Shown here piece by piece: positions 50,390 through 59,270 of a stretch of DNA of 64,000 bases. Source of the stretch: JALORV01 sp035498175 (lineage in GTDB: Bacteria > Pseudomonadota > Gammaproteobacteria > Burkholderiales > Burkholderiaceae_F); NCBI GenBank assembly GCA_035498175.1, contig DATKAJ010000039.1, forward strand, positions 1 through 64,000, in the 5' to 3' direction. The notes below the pieces were generated by a model. It did not search any database. It saw only the letters and a list, made by a program, of their open reading frames with translations, and was not told the DNA's origin. The stretch's first letter is position 1. Each line of letters starts with the position of its first letter. A program made the translations under genes and the position numbers.

Positions 50390-51679
50390 TCAGCGCCCAT
50401 GCGTGCGCGCACGTAGGACGCGCATCACCTCGGCGACCGTGAGGAAGGAACCGAAGGCGAGAATTCTATCATCGGGTCCCACGCATTCTCGTGCCGCGAT
50501 GAAGGCCGCGCCGACATTCTCGTATGTCGAGATCGACGATGCGTGCCCGGCCGCCGCAGCGACGGTGCGCAGCACGGCGGCGACTTCCTCTGCAGTGCTG
50601 CCACGCGCGCCGGCCACGGTTCCGACATGCCAGTGATCGACGCGATCGCCGAGCTTGGCGGTGACGCCGGCGATGTCCTTGTCGCGCAGCATGCCGAACA
50701 CCGCGTGCGTCGATGGAAAAAAGCCCATGCTGTCGAGGTTCTGCGCAAGGACCGCGGCCGCGTGCGGATTGTGCGCGACGTCCAGGATGGTCGTCGGACG
50801 CCCCGGCAGGACCTGGAAGCGCCCGGGAATCTCGACCGTCAGCAGTCCCTGCCGGACCGCCTGCTGTGAAACCGGCAGCCGCTCGGCAAGCGCCTCGAGC
50901 GCGGCCAGCGCTCCCGAGGCGTTCAACAACTGGTTCGCGCCACGCAGTGCCGGATACGGCAACCCGCCGCGGCGGACACGGCGTCCGCCGTAAGACCACT
51001 GTTGCCGGTCACCCTGGTAATTGAAGTCGCGACCGAACCGCCAGAAGTCCGCGCCGATGGCTGCAGCGTGTTCGACCAGCGCCTGCGGCGGCTGCGGATC
51101 GCTGCAGATGGCGGGTCGCCCGCAGCGATAGATGTGCGCCTTCTCGCGTCCGATCGCTTCACGGGTCGGGCCGAGATAGTCCATGTGATCGAGGTCGATC
51201 GACGTGACGATCGCCGCGTCGCCGTCGACGAGGTTCACCGCGTCGAGGCGCCCGCCGAGCCCGATTTCGAGCACGACCGCGTCAAGTTGTGCCGCGGCAA
51301 GAAGTCGCAGAATCGCCAGCGTCGTGAACTCGAAATAGGTGAGCGAAGTCGCTTTCCGCGCCGCCTCGACCGCCTCGAATTGCGCGACGAGTTGCGCATC
51401 GGTCGCCACGATGCCGTCGATGCGCACACGCTCGTTGAAGTCGAGCAGATGCGGCGAGGTGTACAGGCCCGTGCGGTAACCCGCTGCTCGCAGAATGCTG
51501 TCGAGCGTCGCGCAGGTGGAGCCCTTGCCGTTCGTGCCCCCGACGACGATCGTCGTCGCTGAAAGGCCGAAGCCGAGCCGGTCGGCGACCCGCCGAACGC
51601 GGTCGAGTCCGAGGTCGATCTCCTTCGGATGCAGCCGCTCGAGTCGCGCCAACCAGTCGGCCAGCAAAGGGGGGGCCAC
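50390..51679 (-). CDS. folC: Dihydrofolate / folylpolyglutamate synthase FolC
   Basis: 429 aa. Mur-ligase-type enzyme that adds glutamate to dihydropteroate and folates. P-loop GGTNGKGSTCATLDSIL, YFEFTTLAILRLLA, GLGGRLDAVNLVDGDAAIVTSIDLDHMDYLG split over motifs 2-3, and the C-terminal ligase domain with TILDVAHNPHAA. It lies 31 bp downstream of accD and 20 bp upstream of the SPOR gene. Confidence 0.95.
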   Translation of the reverse strand: MAPPLLADWLARLERLHPKEIDLGLDRVRRVADRLGFGLSATTIVVGGTNGKGSTCATLDSILRAAGYRTGLYTSPHLLDFNERVRIDGIVATDAQLVAQFEAVEAARKATSLTYFEFTTLAILRLLAAAQLDAVVLEIGLGGRLDAVNLVDGDAAIVTSIDLDHMDYLGPTREAIGREKAHIYRCGRPAICSDPQPPQALVEHAAAIGADFWRFGRDFNYQGDRQQWSYGGRRVRRGGLPYPALRGANQLLNASGALAALEALAERLPVSQQAVRQGLLTVEIPGRFQVLPGRPTTILDVAHNPHAAAVLAQNLDSMGFFPSTHAVFGMLRDKDIAGVTAKLGDRVDHWHVGTVAGARGSTAEEVAAVLRTVAAAAGHASSISTYENVGAAFIAARECVGPDDRILAFGSFLTVAEVMRVLRARTHGR

Positions 51680-51710
51680 GTAAATGATCGGCCGGCCACG
51701 CCGGCCACGC

Positions 51711-52583
51711 TCAGGAAATGGCGTCGGCGGGCTGCTTCAGCAGCAGGGCAAGCAGGCGTGCCATCTCATCGCGCATCTCGCGCCGGTCGACGATCATGTC
51801 GATCGCGCCCTTTGAGAGCAGGAACTCGGACCGCTGGAATCCCTCCGGCAGCTTCTCGCGAACGGTCTGCTCGATCACGCGCGGGCCGGCAAAGCCGATC
51901 AGCGCCTTCGGTTCGGCGATCACCACGTCGCCCATGAACGCGAAGCTCGCCGACACGCCTCCCATGGTCGGATCCGCCAGCACCGAAATGAAAGGCAATT
52001 TCGCCTCGGCCAGGCGCGCGATCATCGCGGTCGTCTTGGCCATCTGGAAGAGCGACAGCAGCCCTTCCTGCATGCGCGCCCCTCCGGTGGACGTCACGCA
52101 GATGAACGGCACCTTCTGCTCGATCGCTGTCCCGACGCCGCGGACGAAGCGCTCGCCGACGACCGAGCCCATGGACCCGCCCATGAACTCGAACTCGAAA
52201 CATGCAGCGACGACGGGCAGCGCACGGATCGAACCTCCCATGACGACCAGCGCATCGGTCTCGCCGGTTTCCTCCATCGCCTCCTGCAGGCGCTCGGGGT
52301 ACTTGCGGCTGTCCCTGAACTTCAGCGCATCGACCGGCAGGACTTCCTGGCCGATTTCGTAGCGCCCCTCGGCATCCATCAGCGCGTCGAGCCGTGCCCG
52401 TGCTCCGATGCGCAGATGGTGCGCGCACTTCGGGCAGACCATCATGGTCTTTTCGAGTTCGGCGCTGTACAGCACCGCCTCGCACGCCGGGCACTTGGTC
52501 CAGAGCCCCTCAGGCACGACCTTTCGCGTCGATCCCTCTTCGCGCTTGATGCGCGGCGGAAGGATCTTGTCGATCCAGCTCAT
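51711..52583 (-). CDS. accD: Acetyl-CoA carboxylase carboxyltransferase subunit beta
   Basis: 290 aa. Beta subunit of the carboxyltransferase that makes malonyl-CoA. N-terminal zinc ribbon with two CxxC pairs (KCPACEAVLY and MVCPKCAHHL), then the crotonase-like core with STGGARMQEGLLSLFQMAKT, ADPTMGGVSASFA and GFAGPRVIEQTVREKLPEG. The start at 52583 matches the family N-terminus MSWIDKILPPRIK. The position after trpA is typical. Confidence 0.97.
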   Translation of the reverse strand: MSWIDKILPPRIKREEGSTRKVVPEGLWTKCPACEAVLYSAELEKTMMVCPKCAHHLRIGARARLDALMDAEGRYEIGQEVLPVDALKFRDSRKYPERLQEAMEETGETDALVVMGGSIRALPVVAACFEFEFMGGSMGSVVGERFVRGVGTAIEQKVPFICVTSTGGARMQEGLLSLFQMAKTTAMIARLAEAKLPFISVLADPTMGGVSASFAFMGDVVIAEPKALIGFAGPRVIEQTVREKLPEGFQRSEFLLSKGAIDMIVDRREMRDEMARLLALLLKQPADAIS

Positions 52584-52620
52584 CGCAGTCCTCCCGTCGG
52601 TGTCGTCGACGTCGGCCATG

Positions 52621-53439
52621 TCACGCGGCCGCCCGGATGATGGGTGCGTCCAGCGCCGCGCGAATCTCGCGCACCAGCGCCTCGGTGGCTTCGACAGCGC
52701 GCTCGCGCGGCGTCGACTCGAGTTCCTGAATCAGCCGCGAGCCGATGACGACTGCATCGGCGACTGCAGCAACAGCGACGGCGCTTGCGGCATCGCGAAT
52801 GCCGAAGCCGACGCCGATCGGAACCTGCGCGTGCTTGCGGATTAACGGGATCTTGGCGGCAACGCTCGCAATGTCGAGGTGGCCGGCGCCGGTAATGCCC
52901 TTGAGGCTCACGTAGTAGATGTAGCCCGCCGCGTGGCGAGCCACTGCTTCGATGCGCTGATCCGTGGACGTCGGTGCGAGCAGGAAGATCGGATCGATGC
53001 CCGCTGCGCGCATCTCGGCGGCGAACTCGGCGCACTCCTCCGGCGGATAGTCGACCACCAGCACGCCGTCGACGCCCGCGTCGCGCGTCGCGTCCGCGAA
53101 TTCGCGCCGACCCATGCGTTCGATCGGATTCGCATAGCCCATCAGCACGACCGGCGTATCGCTGTCCGTGGTGCGGAACTCGCGTACGAATCCGATCGTC
53201 TGCCGCAGCCCGACGCCGTTGCGGATCGCCCGCTCGGTCGCGCGCTGGATCACCGGGCCGTCGGCCATCGGATCCGAGAACGGCACGCCGAGTTCGATGA
53301 CGTCCGCGCCCGCCCGCGCCAGAGCACGCATCAGCGGAACCGTGAGGGCCGGGTCGGGGTCGCCGGCCGCGATGTACGGAATCAGGCCCTTGCGGCCCGC
53401 CGCCTTCAGTTGCGCGAAGCGTCGAGCAATGCGCGACAT
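52621..53439 (-). CDS. trpA: Tryptophan synthase alpha subunit
   Basis: 272 aa. Cleaves indole-3-glycerol phosphate. Catalytic Glu in ADVIELGVPFSDPMADGP and Asp in VDGVLVVDYPPEE are present, with FLLAPTSTDQRIE and GVGFGIRDAASA forming the phosphate site. Its ATG shares one base with the trpB stop. Confidence 0.97.
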   Translation of the reverse strand: MSRIARRFAQLKAAGRKGLIPYIAAGDPDPALTVPLMRALARAGADVIELGVPFSDPMADGPVIQRATERAIRNGVGLRQTIGFVREFRTTDSDTPVVLMGYANPIERMGRREFADATRDAGVDGVLVVDYPPEECAEFAAEMRAAGIDPIFLLAPTSTDQRIEAVARHAAGYIYYVSLKGITGAGHLDIASVAAKIPLIRKHAQVPIGVGFGIRDAASAVAVAAVADAVVIGSRLIQELESTPRERAVEATEALVREIRAALDAPIIRAAA

Positions 53440-54689
53440 CAGGGCTTCTTCCGGTACGCCAGCGTCGCTTCGCGGCAGGACGCGCGACAGTAGAACTCGA
53501 GGCCGCCCGCCTCGGCAACGATGTGCAGATCCTTGTCGCCACGGCCGGACAAGTTCACCAGCAATAGGTGGTCCTTCGGCAGCGTCGGTGCGAGCTTCGT
53601 CGCGTAGGCGAGTGCGTGGCTCGATTCCAGCGCCGGGATGATGCCTTCGATACGGCAGCAGTCGTGGAAGGCCTTGAGCGCCTCTTCGTCAGTGGCGCCC
53701 ACGTACTCGGCACGGCCCGTGTCCTTCAGCCACGCGTGCTCCGGTCCGACACCCGGATAGTCCAGGCCGGCCGACACCGAATGCGTTTCCATGATCTGGC
53801 CGTTTTCATCCTGCAGCAGGTAGGTGCGATTACCATGAAGCACGCCGGGCGAACCGCGCAGCAGGCTGGCTGCATGGCGCATCGTCGTCAGTCCTTCGCC
53901 CGCGGCCTCGACCCCGACCAGTTTCACCTTCTCGTGCCCGATGTAGTCGTAGAAGATGCCCATCGCGTTGCTGCCGCCACCGACACAGGCAATCACATAG
54001 TCCGGCTGACGCCCGGCGAGTTCGGGCATCTGCCGCAGGCACTCTTTGCCGACCACCGAGTTGAAGTCGCGCACCATCATCGGATACGGGTGCGGCCCCG
54101 CGACCGTGCCGATAATGTAAAAGGTGTTCTCGACGTTGGTCACCCAGTCGCGCATCGCCTCGTTCAGTGCGTCCTTCAGCGTGCGCGAGCCACTTTCCAC
54201 CGGCACGACCTCGGCGCCGAGCAGCTTCATGCGGTAGACGTTCGCCGCCTGGCGCCCGACGTCTTCGGAGCCCATATAAACGACGCACTGCATGCCATAG
54301 CGGGCAGCGACCGTAGCCGTCGCCACGCCGTGCTGGCCGGCGCCGGTTTCCGCGATCACCCGCGGCTTGCCCATGCGCTTGGCAAGCAGCGCCTGCCCGA
54401 TCGTGTTGTTGATCTTGTGCGCGCCGGTGTGATTCAGATCCTCGCGCTTCAGGTAGATCTGCGCGCCGCCCAGTTCGTCGCTCCAGCGCCTGGCGTGGTA
54501 GATCGGGCTCGGGCGGCCAACATAGTGCTTCAGCTCATCGCGGAATTCGGCGATGAAGTCCGGATCCTTCTGATAGCGCGCATAGGCGTCGCGCAACTCC
54601 CCCAGCGCGTGCATCAGCGTTTCGGCCACAAAGATGCCGCCGTAAGGGCCGAAGTGTCCGCGCGGATCCGGAAGGTCGTAGGGCTTCAT
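53439..54689 (-). CDS. trpB: Tryptophan synthase beta subunit, with C-terminal extension
   Basis: 416 aa. PLP enzyme joining indole and serine. PLP Lys in LNHTGAHKINNTIGQALL, Glu in AETGAGQHGVATA, phosphate loop in CVGGGSNAMG and the terminal LVNLSGRGDKD. Normal betaproteobacterial proteins end soon after this; here about 19 extra residues follow (EFYCRASCREATLAYRKKP), with two Cys, running up to the trpA start. The ATG at 54689 overlaps the trpF stop (ATGA). Confidence 0.96.
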   Translation of the reverse strand: MKPYDLPDPRGHFGPYGGIFVAETLMHALGELRDAYARYQKDPDFIAEFRDELKHYVGRPSPIYHARRWSDELGGAQIYLKREDLNHTGAHKINNTIGQALLAKRMGKPRVIAETGAGQHGVATATVAARYGMQCVVYMGSEDVGRQAANVYRMKLLGAEVVPVESGSRTLKDALNEAMRDWVTNVENTFYIIGTVAGPHPYPMMVRDFNSVVGKECLRQMPELAGRQPDYVIACVGGGSNAMGIFYDYIGHEKVKLVGVEAAGEGLTTMRHAASLLRGSPGVLHGNRTYLLQDENGQIMETHSVSAGLDYPGVGPEHAWLKDTGRAEYVGATDEEALKAFHDCCRIEGIIPALESSHALAYATKLAPTLPKDHLLLVNLSGRGDKDLHIVAEAGGLEFYCRASCREATLAYRKKP

Positions 54690-55315
54690 GAAAGCGATTC
54701 GTCGGCGGCGCGTACCGCCGCGATGAACTCGTGGATGCGCGTACTGCTCTTGATTCCCGGCGACTCCTCGACACCGCTGCTGACGTCCACCGCGTAGGGA
54801 CGCAGCCGCCGGATCGCGTCGCCCACGTTTTCTGACCTCAGCCCACCCGCCAGCACCAGCGGCTTCGAGCGCCGCAGGGGCACACGCCCCCAATCGAACG
54901 TCGCTCCACCGCCGCCTAAGGTCTCCGCCGGCGCATCGGCAAGCAGCGCAGCCGCCGAGTGAAACTGACGTTCCCAGTCTAACAAATCGACTCCCGCATC
55001 CATGGATACGGCGCGCAGGTACGGCCGACCGTAGCGACTGCAGGCGGGCTCGTGCTCGGCGCCGTGAAACTGCAGCAGCGCATCGGGCAATGAACCCAGT
55101 GCGTCCTCGACCAGGTCTGCTGGCGCGTTCACGAAGAGCAGCACTGGCGTCGCGAACGGCGGCAACTGTCGCGCGAGTGCGCGCAACCGCGCCGGCGGCA
55201 CATGGCGGGGACTCTTCGGGAAGCAGACGAAGCCGATGGCATCGGCGCCCGCCGCCGCCGCGGCGGCCACGTCGGCCTCACGCGTCAGGCCACAGATCTT
55301 GATTCGTGTACGCAT
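54686..55315 (-). CDS. trpF: Phosphoribosylanthranilate isomerase
   Basis: 209 aa. TIM-barrel enzyme of tryptophan synthesis. Catalytic Cys in RIKICGLTREADV, Asp in YAVDVSSGVEESPGIK, and GFVCFPKSPRHV. The ATG at 55315 lies 38 bases inside the end of truA. Coupled by ATGA to trpB. Confidence 0.95.
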   Translation of the reverse strand: MRTRIKICGLTREADVAAAAAAGADAIGFVCFPKSPRHVPPARLRALARQLPPFATPVLLFVNAPADLVEDALGSLPDALLQFHGAEHEPACSRYGRPYLRAVSMDAGVDLLDWERQFHSAAALLADAPAETLGGGGATFDWGRVPLRRSKPLVLAGGLRSENVGDAIRRLRPYAVDVSSGVEESPGIKSSTRIHEFIAAVRAADESLS

Positions 55316-56096
55316 CGAATCGGTGCGGGGCGGCGGCTTCAGGGGCCGGCAACTCGAACCGTGGATCGTACTCGACCCGAGCAAGGTAAAGCCCTGCAGC
55401 GCCGAGTGTCGGTGCGGCGCGCGAACGATCGCGCGCTGCCAGCACTTCCGCCAGCCATTCTGGAGGGTAGCGGCCGAGTCCGACTGCGACGAGCGCCCCC
55501 GCGATGTTGCGCACCATATGATGCAGAAAGGCGTTGGCGCGGGCCCGCACACGCAACCAGCGGCCGAGGCGTTCGACTTCGAGCAGTTGCAGATCACGCA
55601 CCGGCGACGCGGCCTGGCATTCGGCGGAGCGGAACGACGTGAAATCGTGCCGACCGACCAGGTATCGCGCAGAAACCTTCATCGGCGCGTCGTCGAGCGG
55701 CCGGAACACCCAGGTGGCTCGCCCATGGGTCAGCGGCGATCGCACCGGATCGTTGAATATCCAGTAGTCGTAGCCGCGGCGCACCGCGCTGTAGCGGGCG
55801 TGAAACTCGCCTTCGACCTGTCGCGCCCAGCGGACCGCGACCGACTCCGGCAGAAAGCGATTGGTCCCGCGCACCCATGCGGTCAGGGGACGCTCGACTG
55901 CCGTGTCGAAATGGACGACCTGATCGACGGCGTGAACGCCGGCGTCGGTGCGACCCGCGCAGATCGTCGAGATCGTCTCGCCGGCGAGTTGGCCGAGCGC
56001 GGACTCGAGTGCGTCCTGCACCGAACGGCCGTCCGGCTGCGTCTGCCAGCCATTGAAGCCGGCACCGTCGTACTCGATGCCGAGCGCAATGCGCAC
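55278..56096 (-). CDS. truA: tRNA pseudouridine(38-40) synthase TruA
   Basis: 272 aa. Modifies the tRNA anticodon stem. N-terminal RIALGIEYDGAGFNGWQTQ, catalytic Asp in CAGRTDAGVHAVDQVVHFD, ARYSAVRRGYDYWI and the C-terminal FLHHMVRNIAGALVAVG. The last 38 bases overlap trpF, an unusually long overlap for this operon. Confidence 0.96.
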   Translation of the reverse strand: MRIALGIEYDGAGFNGWQTQPDGRSVQDALESALGQLAGETISTICAGRTDAGVHAVDQVVHFDTAVERPLTAWVRGTNRFLPESVAVRWARQVEGEFHARYSAVRRGYDYWIFNDPVRSPLTHGRATWVFRPLDDAPMKVSARYLVGRHDFTSFRSAECQAASPVRDLQLLEVERLGRWLRVRARANAFLHHMVRNIAGALVAVGLGRYPPEWLAEVLAARDRSRAAPTLGAAGLYLARVEYDPRFELPAPEAAAPHRFDAYTNQDLWPDA

Positions 56097-56143
56097 GGTG
56101 GTCCCCGGAGCGGACCGGGCGCAGCGGGCTGCGCCGGCTGCGA

Positions 56144-59134
56144 TCAGCCCTCGATCTGCTTGATCAGTTCGACCGCGGCCTGACGCTGTTCGCGCGTGCC
56201 GTCGCGCATCACTTCGTCGAGCAATTCGCGCGCGCCGTCCTTGACGCCGAGGTCGATATAGCCGCGCGCCAGGTCGAGCTTCGTGGCCATCTGCTGCGCG
56301 AGCGCGCTGCCCGGCTCGGTCTCGCCGCGCTTCGTCGTCGGGTTGAGGCTGACCGCCGAGAGATCGAAGTCGATCAGCGGCACCGTCGCCTGGTCGGTAT
56401 TCGCGGTCAGGCGTTGCGCCTGCTCGTCGGGCAGTGCACCCACTCCGGCGGTGGCCGGTTGCTTCTTGCCGATGACGGTTGGTCGCGACAGCGCTTCGGC
56501 CGCCACCGGCGCCGCCGGCGCTTTGCTCGGAGGAATATTCAGGTCCAGATCCGGAATCGCGCCGCCGAACGCCGTCGGCTGCAGTGCCGGGGTCGAATGC
56601 GGCATCGCGATGTCGAGGTCGGCCAGAGCCGGAGGCTCCGCACGACCGACCGGCGGCGTCGTCGGCCGAAAGCCGAAATCAACGTCCGACGCTTGCGCCG
56701 GCGCGGTATCCAGCGTCGGCATCTTGGTCGGCGGATTCAGGTTCATCTTCGTCGGGCCGAGGTCGAAATCGAGCGACGCGAAGTCGGGCTCGGCCGGAGG
56801 CGTCTGGCCGCCCTTGGTCGCAGGGCCACCCTTTGTCGCCGGGCCGCCCTTCGTGTTCGGGCCGCCGGGCAGCGTCGCATGGAACTGCGTGGTCGGCGCT
56901 GAGGTCGTCGTCGGACCGGACATCTTCGTATCCGCCGGCATCTTCGTGTCGCCGACCGACATCGTGGTGTCGGCTCCCGTCATGCGCGTGTCGACGACCA
57001 TCTTGGTCAACGGCGGCGCGTTTCCGGTCTGCATTACCGAGTCGGCGCCGCGCAGGCCGCCGAGGTCGAGCCCGGACGTCGGACCACCGCCCAGCGTGGA
57101 CGGGCCGCGGCTCTTCGTATTCGGATCGAGCCGGAACCCCGTCGTCGGACCACGGCCGACCGTGTCCGACATCGCAGCCGCCGCGAACATCGGATGCGCC
57201 GGATCGAGCGCGTGGCCGAGCTTGAGCGCCTTGTCCCACTCTTCGCCGGCGCTGCCGGTCCGGTCGCGCAGATCCTCGGCCATCGCCATGAAGGCCGCCT
57301 TGTCGCCGCGCCGCGAATAGATCTCAAGCAGCTTGACCCGCACGGCGTGGCGATCCGGCTGCATCCGCAGCGCTTCCTTCAGGATGTCCTCGGCCTGCTC
57401 CTCGCGGCCATAGGCGATATAGACGTCCGCCTCGGCCACCGGGTCGACCTCGTTGGAATCGAGCTGCGAGGCTGCCGGGATGAAGCTGGAATTGAACGTG
57501 CTCGTGCCCGTGTCGACGCTCTGGCCACCTGTGGCGCCGAAAAGCGAGTTCGCCTGCAGGCCCTCGCCCGTGTCCTTGAACTTGTCGCTTTTCTCCGCCT
57601 TGCGCTTGCGGTACCAACTCCAGCCGAACAGGCCGGCGAGCAAGGCGACGATGCCAGCGAGTCCGAGCTGAGTCGTTGTGTTCCCGAGCAGATCGCCGAC
57701 GAAGCTCGGCTCTTCGGCCGGCGCCGGAGGCGGCGGAGCCGCCTTCTTCACTGGGGGCGCCGCCGCGGGCGGCGGAGCCGGCGCAGCTGTGGTCACGGCG
57801 GGCGGCGGGGCGGCAGCCGGTGCCGGCGCCGGGGCGGCTGCGGTTGGAGTGGCTGGCGCAGGTGTCGGCGCCGTCACGACCGGCGCCGGCGTCGGTGCCG
57901 GTGCAGCGACAGGAGGCGCAGCCTTCTTCTCTTCGGCCTGCTTCTGCGCCTGGGCGCCGGACTTGCTCTGGATCTCGAGCGCCTTCTGAATCGCTTCGTT
58001 GGTCTTCTTCAGCTGGGCCGCGCGATCCTGCTCTTCCTTCAGCGCCCGTTGCTTGGCGGCGGCCTCATCGGCCTTGGCCGCAGCAGCCGCTCCGGACGAC
58101 GCCTTGTCTTCGGCACGGGCGATCTTCAGCTGGTCACCGCCCGGCTTGGCCGCGGCACTCTTGTCTTCAACCTTGGTCGTGACCTTACCGCCGCCGGCTG
58201 CGGCGCTCGGCGCCGCCGCGACTGGCGCCGCACCTGCGGCCTGTGCGAGCCGGCTGCGGTATTGCGCGAAGTCGGCGCTCTGGGCGGACACCTCCTTGCG
58301 CGTCTCGGCGCCGGAAAGTCCCGAGGCCTCGGCATCGGACGGAATCGTCAGCTGCGCACCTGCGCGCAGCAGGTTCATATTCTTTGAAATGAAGGCGTCC
58401 GGATTGGCCCGGAACAGCGCGACCAGCATCTGGTCGAGCGACGCCGCACTGCGGTTCTGGTTAGCGATCTTGCCCAGCGTGTCGCCGGGCTTGACGGTAT
58501 AGGCGCCCTCCGAGGCCGTCGCCATCGACGGTGCCGAAGCGGTGCGCGGGGGCGGCAACGGCGCGGCGGCCTGGGCCGGCGGCGGAGCGGCCGCAGCAGC
58601 CGCGGCGGGCGGCGGCGTGACAGGAGCCGGAGCCGAAGCCCGCGGCAGCGGAACTGGCGCAGCCGCGAGAGGAGCCGGCGGTGCCGCCGGGGCAACCACG
58701 TCCGGCGTGCCCTTCAGGGCCGGCGGGTCCAGCAACACCGTGTATTCGCGGATCACCCGGCCGGTGGCCCAGGTGAGTTCGACCATCATGTCGAGGTAGG
58801 GCTCGTTAACCGGCTGCGCCGACGAAATGCGCACCAGATAGGTGCCGTCCTGACGCCGGTCCAGCGCAAAGCGGATGTTCGTAAGTGCCGGATTGAATTC
58901 GAGATTAGCGGCTCGGAACGCCGACAGCGGGGCCAGCTTGACCTGTAGCGTGGGCGCCTCGTCGCGCCCGACGGACGTGACCTCCAGTTCTGCCCGCAGC
59001 GGCTGCCCAAGGCCGGACTGCACCGAGAGGCGGCCAAGCCCCGCCGCATCGGCCTGGGCAGCAGCCAGCCCGAGGCTAAACGCGAGCGAAAGCGCGCACC
59101 AAATGGGCGCGCGCGAGAATTTTTCGGATGGCAT
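56144..59134 (-). CDS. fimV: FimV/HubP polar landmark protein
   Basis: 996 aa. Organises the cell pole, type IV pili and chemotaxis or replication machinery in relatives. Signal peptide (about 1-30), FimV N-terminal domain (LGRLSVQSGLGQPLRAELEV), LysM peptidoglycan-binding domain at about 214-265 (YTVKPGDTLGKIANQNRSAA), coiled coil, Ala/Pro-rich linker (about 405-475), one membrane helix (about 487-508, LAGIVALLAGLFGWSWY), a long acidic cytoplasmic region with TKM and TKGGPA repeats, and the C-terminal FimV motif (LARGYIDLGVKDGARELLDEV). Position between asd and truA is conserved. Confidence 0.93.
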   Translation of the reverse strand: MPSEKFSRAPIWCALSLAFSLGLAAAQADAAGLGRLSVQSGLGQPLRAELEVTSVGRDEAPTLQVKLAPLSAFRAANLEFNPALTNIRFALDRRQDGTYLVRISSAQPVNEPYLDMMVELTWATGRVIREYTVLLDPPALKGTPDVVAPAAPPAPLAAAPVPLPRASAPAPVTPPPAAAAAAAPPPAQAAAPLPPPRTASAPSMATASEGAYTVKPGDTLGKIANQNRSAASLDQMLVALFRANPDAFISKNMNLLRAGAQLTIPSDAEASGLSGAETRKEVSAQSADFAQYRSRLAQAAGAAPVAAAPSAAAGGGKVTTKVEDKSAAAKPGGDQLKIARAEDKASSGAAAAAKADEAAAKQRALKEEQDRAAQLKKTNEAIQKALEIQSKSGAQAQKQAEEKKAAPPVAAPAPTPAPVVTAPTPAPATPTAAAPAPAPAAAPPPAVTTAAPAPPPAAAPPVKKAAPPPPAPAEEPSFVGDLLGNTTTQLGLAGIVALLAGLFGWSWYRKRKAEKSDKFKDTGEGLQANSLFGATGGQSVDTGTSTFNSSFIPAASQLDSNEVDPVAEADVYIAYGREEQAEDILKEALRMQPDRHAVRVKLLEIYSRRGDKAAFMAMAEDLRDRTGSAGEEWDKALKLGHALDPAHPMFAAAAMSDTVGRGPTTGFRLDPNTKSRGPSTLGGGPTSGLDLGGLRGADSVMQTGNAPPLTKMVVDTRMTGADTTMSVGDTKMPADTKMSGPTTTSAPTTQFHATLPGGPNTKGGPATKGGPATKGGQTPPAEPDFASLDFDLGPTKMNLNPPTKMPTLDTAPAQASDVDFGFRPTTPPVGRAEPPALADLDIAMPHSTPALQPTAFGGAIPDLDLNIPPSKAPAAPVAAEALSRPTVIGKKQPATAGVGALPDEQAQRLTANTDQATVPLIDFDLSAVSLNPTTKRGETEPGSALAQQMATKLDLARGYIDLGVKDGARELLDEVMRDGTREQRQAAVELIKQIEG

Positions 59135-59270
59135 TCAGCCCCCTGCCGAATCGGACATGTTTTTCGAACTTAACATCATGGACTTAGGGCGGCAAGCTTA
59201 GAAAAAGCCGTAACTCACGCCTTTATGTGAGAAATCCAACGCCGCGCCAGCAGCGCGTTGCGCGCCAGAA

